A stretch of DNA of 6,630 bases from Candidatus Sumerlaeota bacterium (GTDB lineage Bacteria; CG03; SLGR01), in NCBI GenBank assembly GCA_007136585.1, contig SLGR01000198.1, positions 1 to 6,630 on the forward strand, in the 5' to 3' direction. Both the position numbers and the translations under genes were made by a program. Position 1 is the stretch's first letter. Each line of letters begins with the position of its first letter. The notes beneath the pieces were generated by a model that did not search any database, was not told where the DNA came from, and was given only the letters and a program-made list of their open reading frames with translations. Below are positions 6,283 to 6,630 of the stretch, piece by piece.

Positions 6283-6630
6283 TTATCCCCGATCCGGGGG
6301 AGTCTTCAGGCATTCAAAAATCGTAAGGGTATACTCCCCCTCTCCGATGATATTATCCCGGTAACCCGAGAGGGTATCCTCAAGCGGGAGTATCTCACTT
6401 ACCTTAAACCCCGCCCCGGATAGAAAACCCTGCCAGTCTCCGCGGGAAAAAAGCCCCTGCTTATGCACATCCGTGATAACCTCAAGTTTTCCCTCGCGTC
6501 TTATAAGGTATAGAAGAACCGCCTCGTAAAACCCCGGATCCCGGGAAAAGTTATTCTCAAATAAAGTAACGCTCACACCCCCTCCGGAGCCTGTATAGAC
6601 AAAATTATTCTCCCGGAAATCCTCACGCAG
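6283..6630 (-). CDS. Probable class I SAM-dependent methyltransferase, C-terminal part (5' end outside window)
   Basis: The frame is open from the window edge at 6630 to TAA at 6285-6283, giving 115 residues of C-terminus; a start at an internal GTG (6576) is not needed because the frame continues upstream. It reads REDFRENNFVYTGSGGG, then VTLFENNFSRDPGFYEAVLL, then TDVHKQGLFSRGDWQGFL followed by GAGFKV, and finally GEYTLTIFECLK. The order 'TD-H--GLF----W---L--AGF' with a late 'EYT--F-CLK' strand is typical of the C-terminal third of class I methyltransferases; this rests on family recall. The SAM-binding glycine motif would be upstream, outside the window, so substrate and catalysis cannot be judged. 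It reads in the same direction as the tRNA, whose promoter begins 17 nt past its stop, so it is likely the last gene of a separate unit. Confidence 0.7.
   Translation of the reverse strand: MREDFRENNFVYTGSGGGVSVTLFENNFSRDPGFYEAVLLYLIRREGKLEVITDVHKQGLFSRGDWQGFLSGAGFKVSEILPLEDTLSGYRDNIIGEGEYTLTIFECLKTPPDRG

Noticed and set aside
5912-6364. 150-codon open frame on the plus strand
   Set aside because: It runs antisense through the start of the first ligase-TPR gene, the whole tRNA gene and the methyltransferase end; crossing a perfect tRNA makes it implausible as a protein gene.

Overview
This window looks like chromosomal DNA from a bacterium, transcribed entirely on the minus strand. The tRNA gene carries an encoded CCA, and the promoters and ribosome-binding sites are bacterial in type. 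The large genes are envelope-glycan genes, use ATA (Ile) and AGG/AGA (Arg) codons often, and are moderately GC-rich. The taxon cannot be fixed from sequence alone. The pairing of O-antigen ligase/polymerase-type membrane proteins carrying TPR domains with a CsaB-type pyruvyltransferase would suit a diderm or deep-branching lineage that decorates or anchors a cell-surface glycan, but this is inference.

Layout in the direction of transcription, from high to low coordinates: (1) 6630-6283, the C-terminal end of a probable class I SAM-dependent methyltransferase, cut by the window edge. (2) 6266-6237, a good sigma70-type promoter. (3) 6224-6150, tRNA-Thr(CGT) with encoded CCA. (4) 6111-3889 and 3892-1670, two tandem genes of exactly 740 codons each. 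Both encode a polytopic Wzy/WaaL-like ('O-antigen ligase family') domain followed by a C-terminal TPR domain, and they overlap by 4 nt (TTGA). (5) 1657-620, a CsaB/polysaccharide pyruvyl transferase 12 nt further on. (6) About 553-1, the promoter-proximal end of an AT-rich insertion sequence, with a DUF6788-type accessory ORF followed by the N-terminal part of its transposase, which leaves the window.

The tRNA, both ligase-TPR genes and csaB read as one transcription unit: only 38 nt separate the tRNA 3' end from the first ATG, the next two genes overlap, and csaB follows after 12 nt. The likely joint role is polymerisation or ligation of a lipid-linked glycan at the outer face of the cytoplasmic membrane, plus pyruvylation of that glycan. 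This resembles the csaAB logic of cell-wall polymers that bind SLH-domain surface proteins.

The points most worth a second look are the equal-length, diverged tandem ligase-TPR pair joined to csaB, the tRNA acting as operon leader, and the transposase frame that has no conventional start codon.
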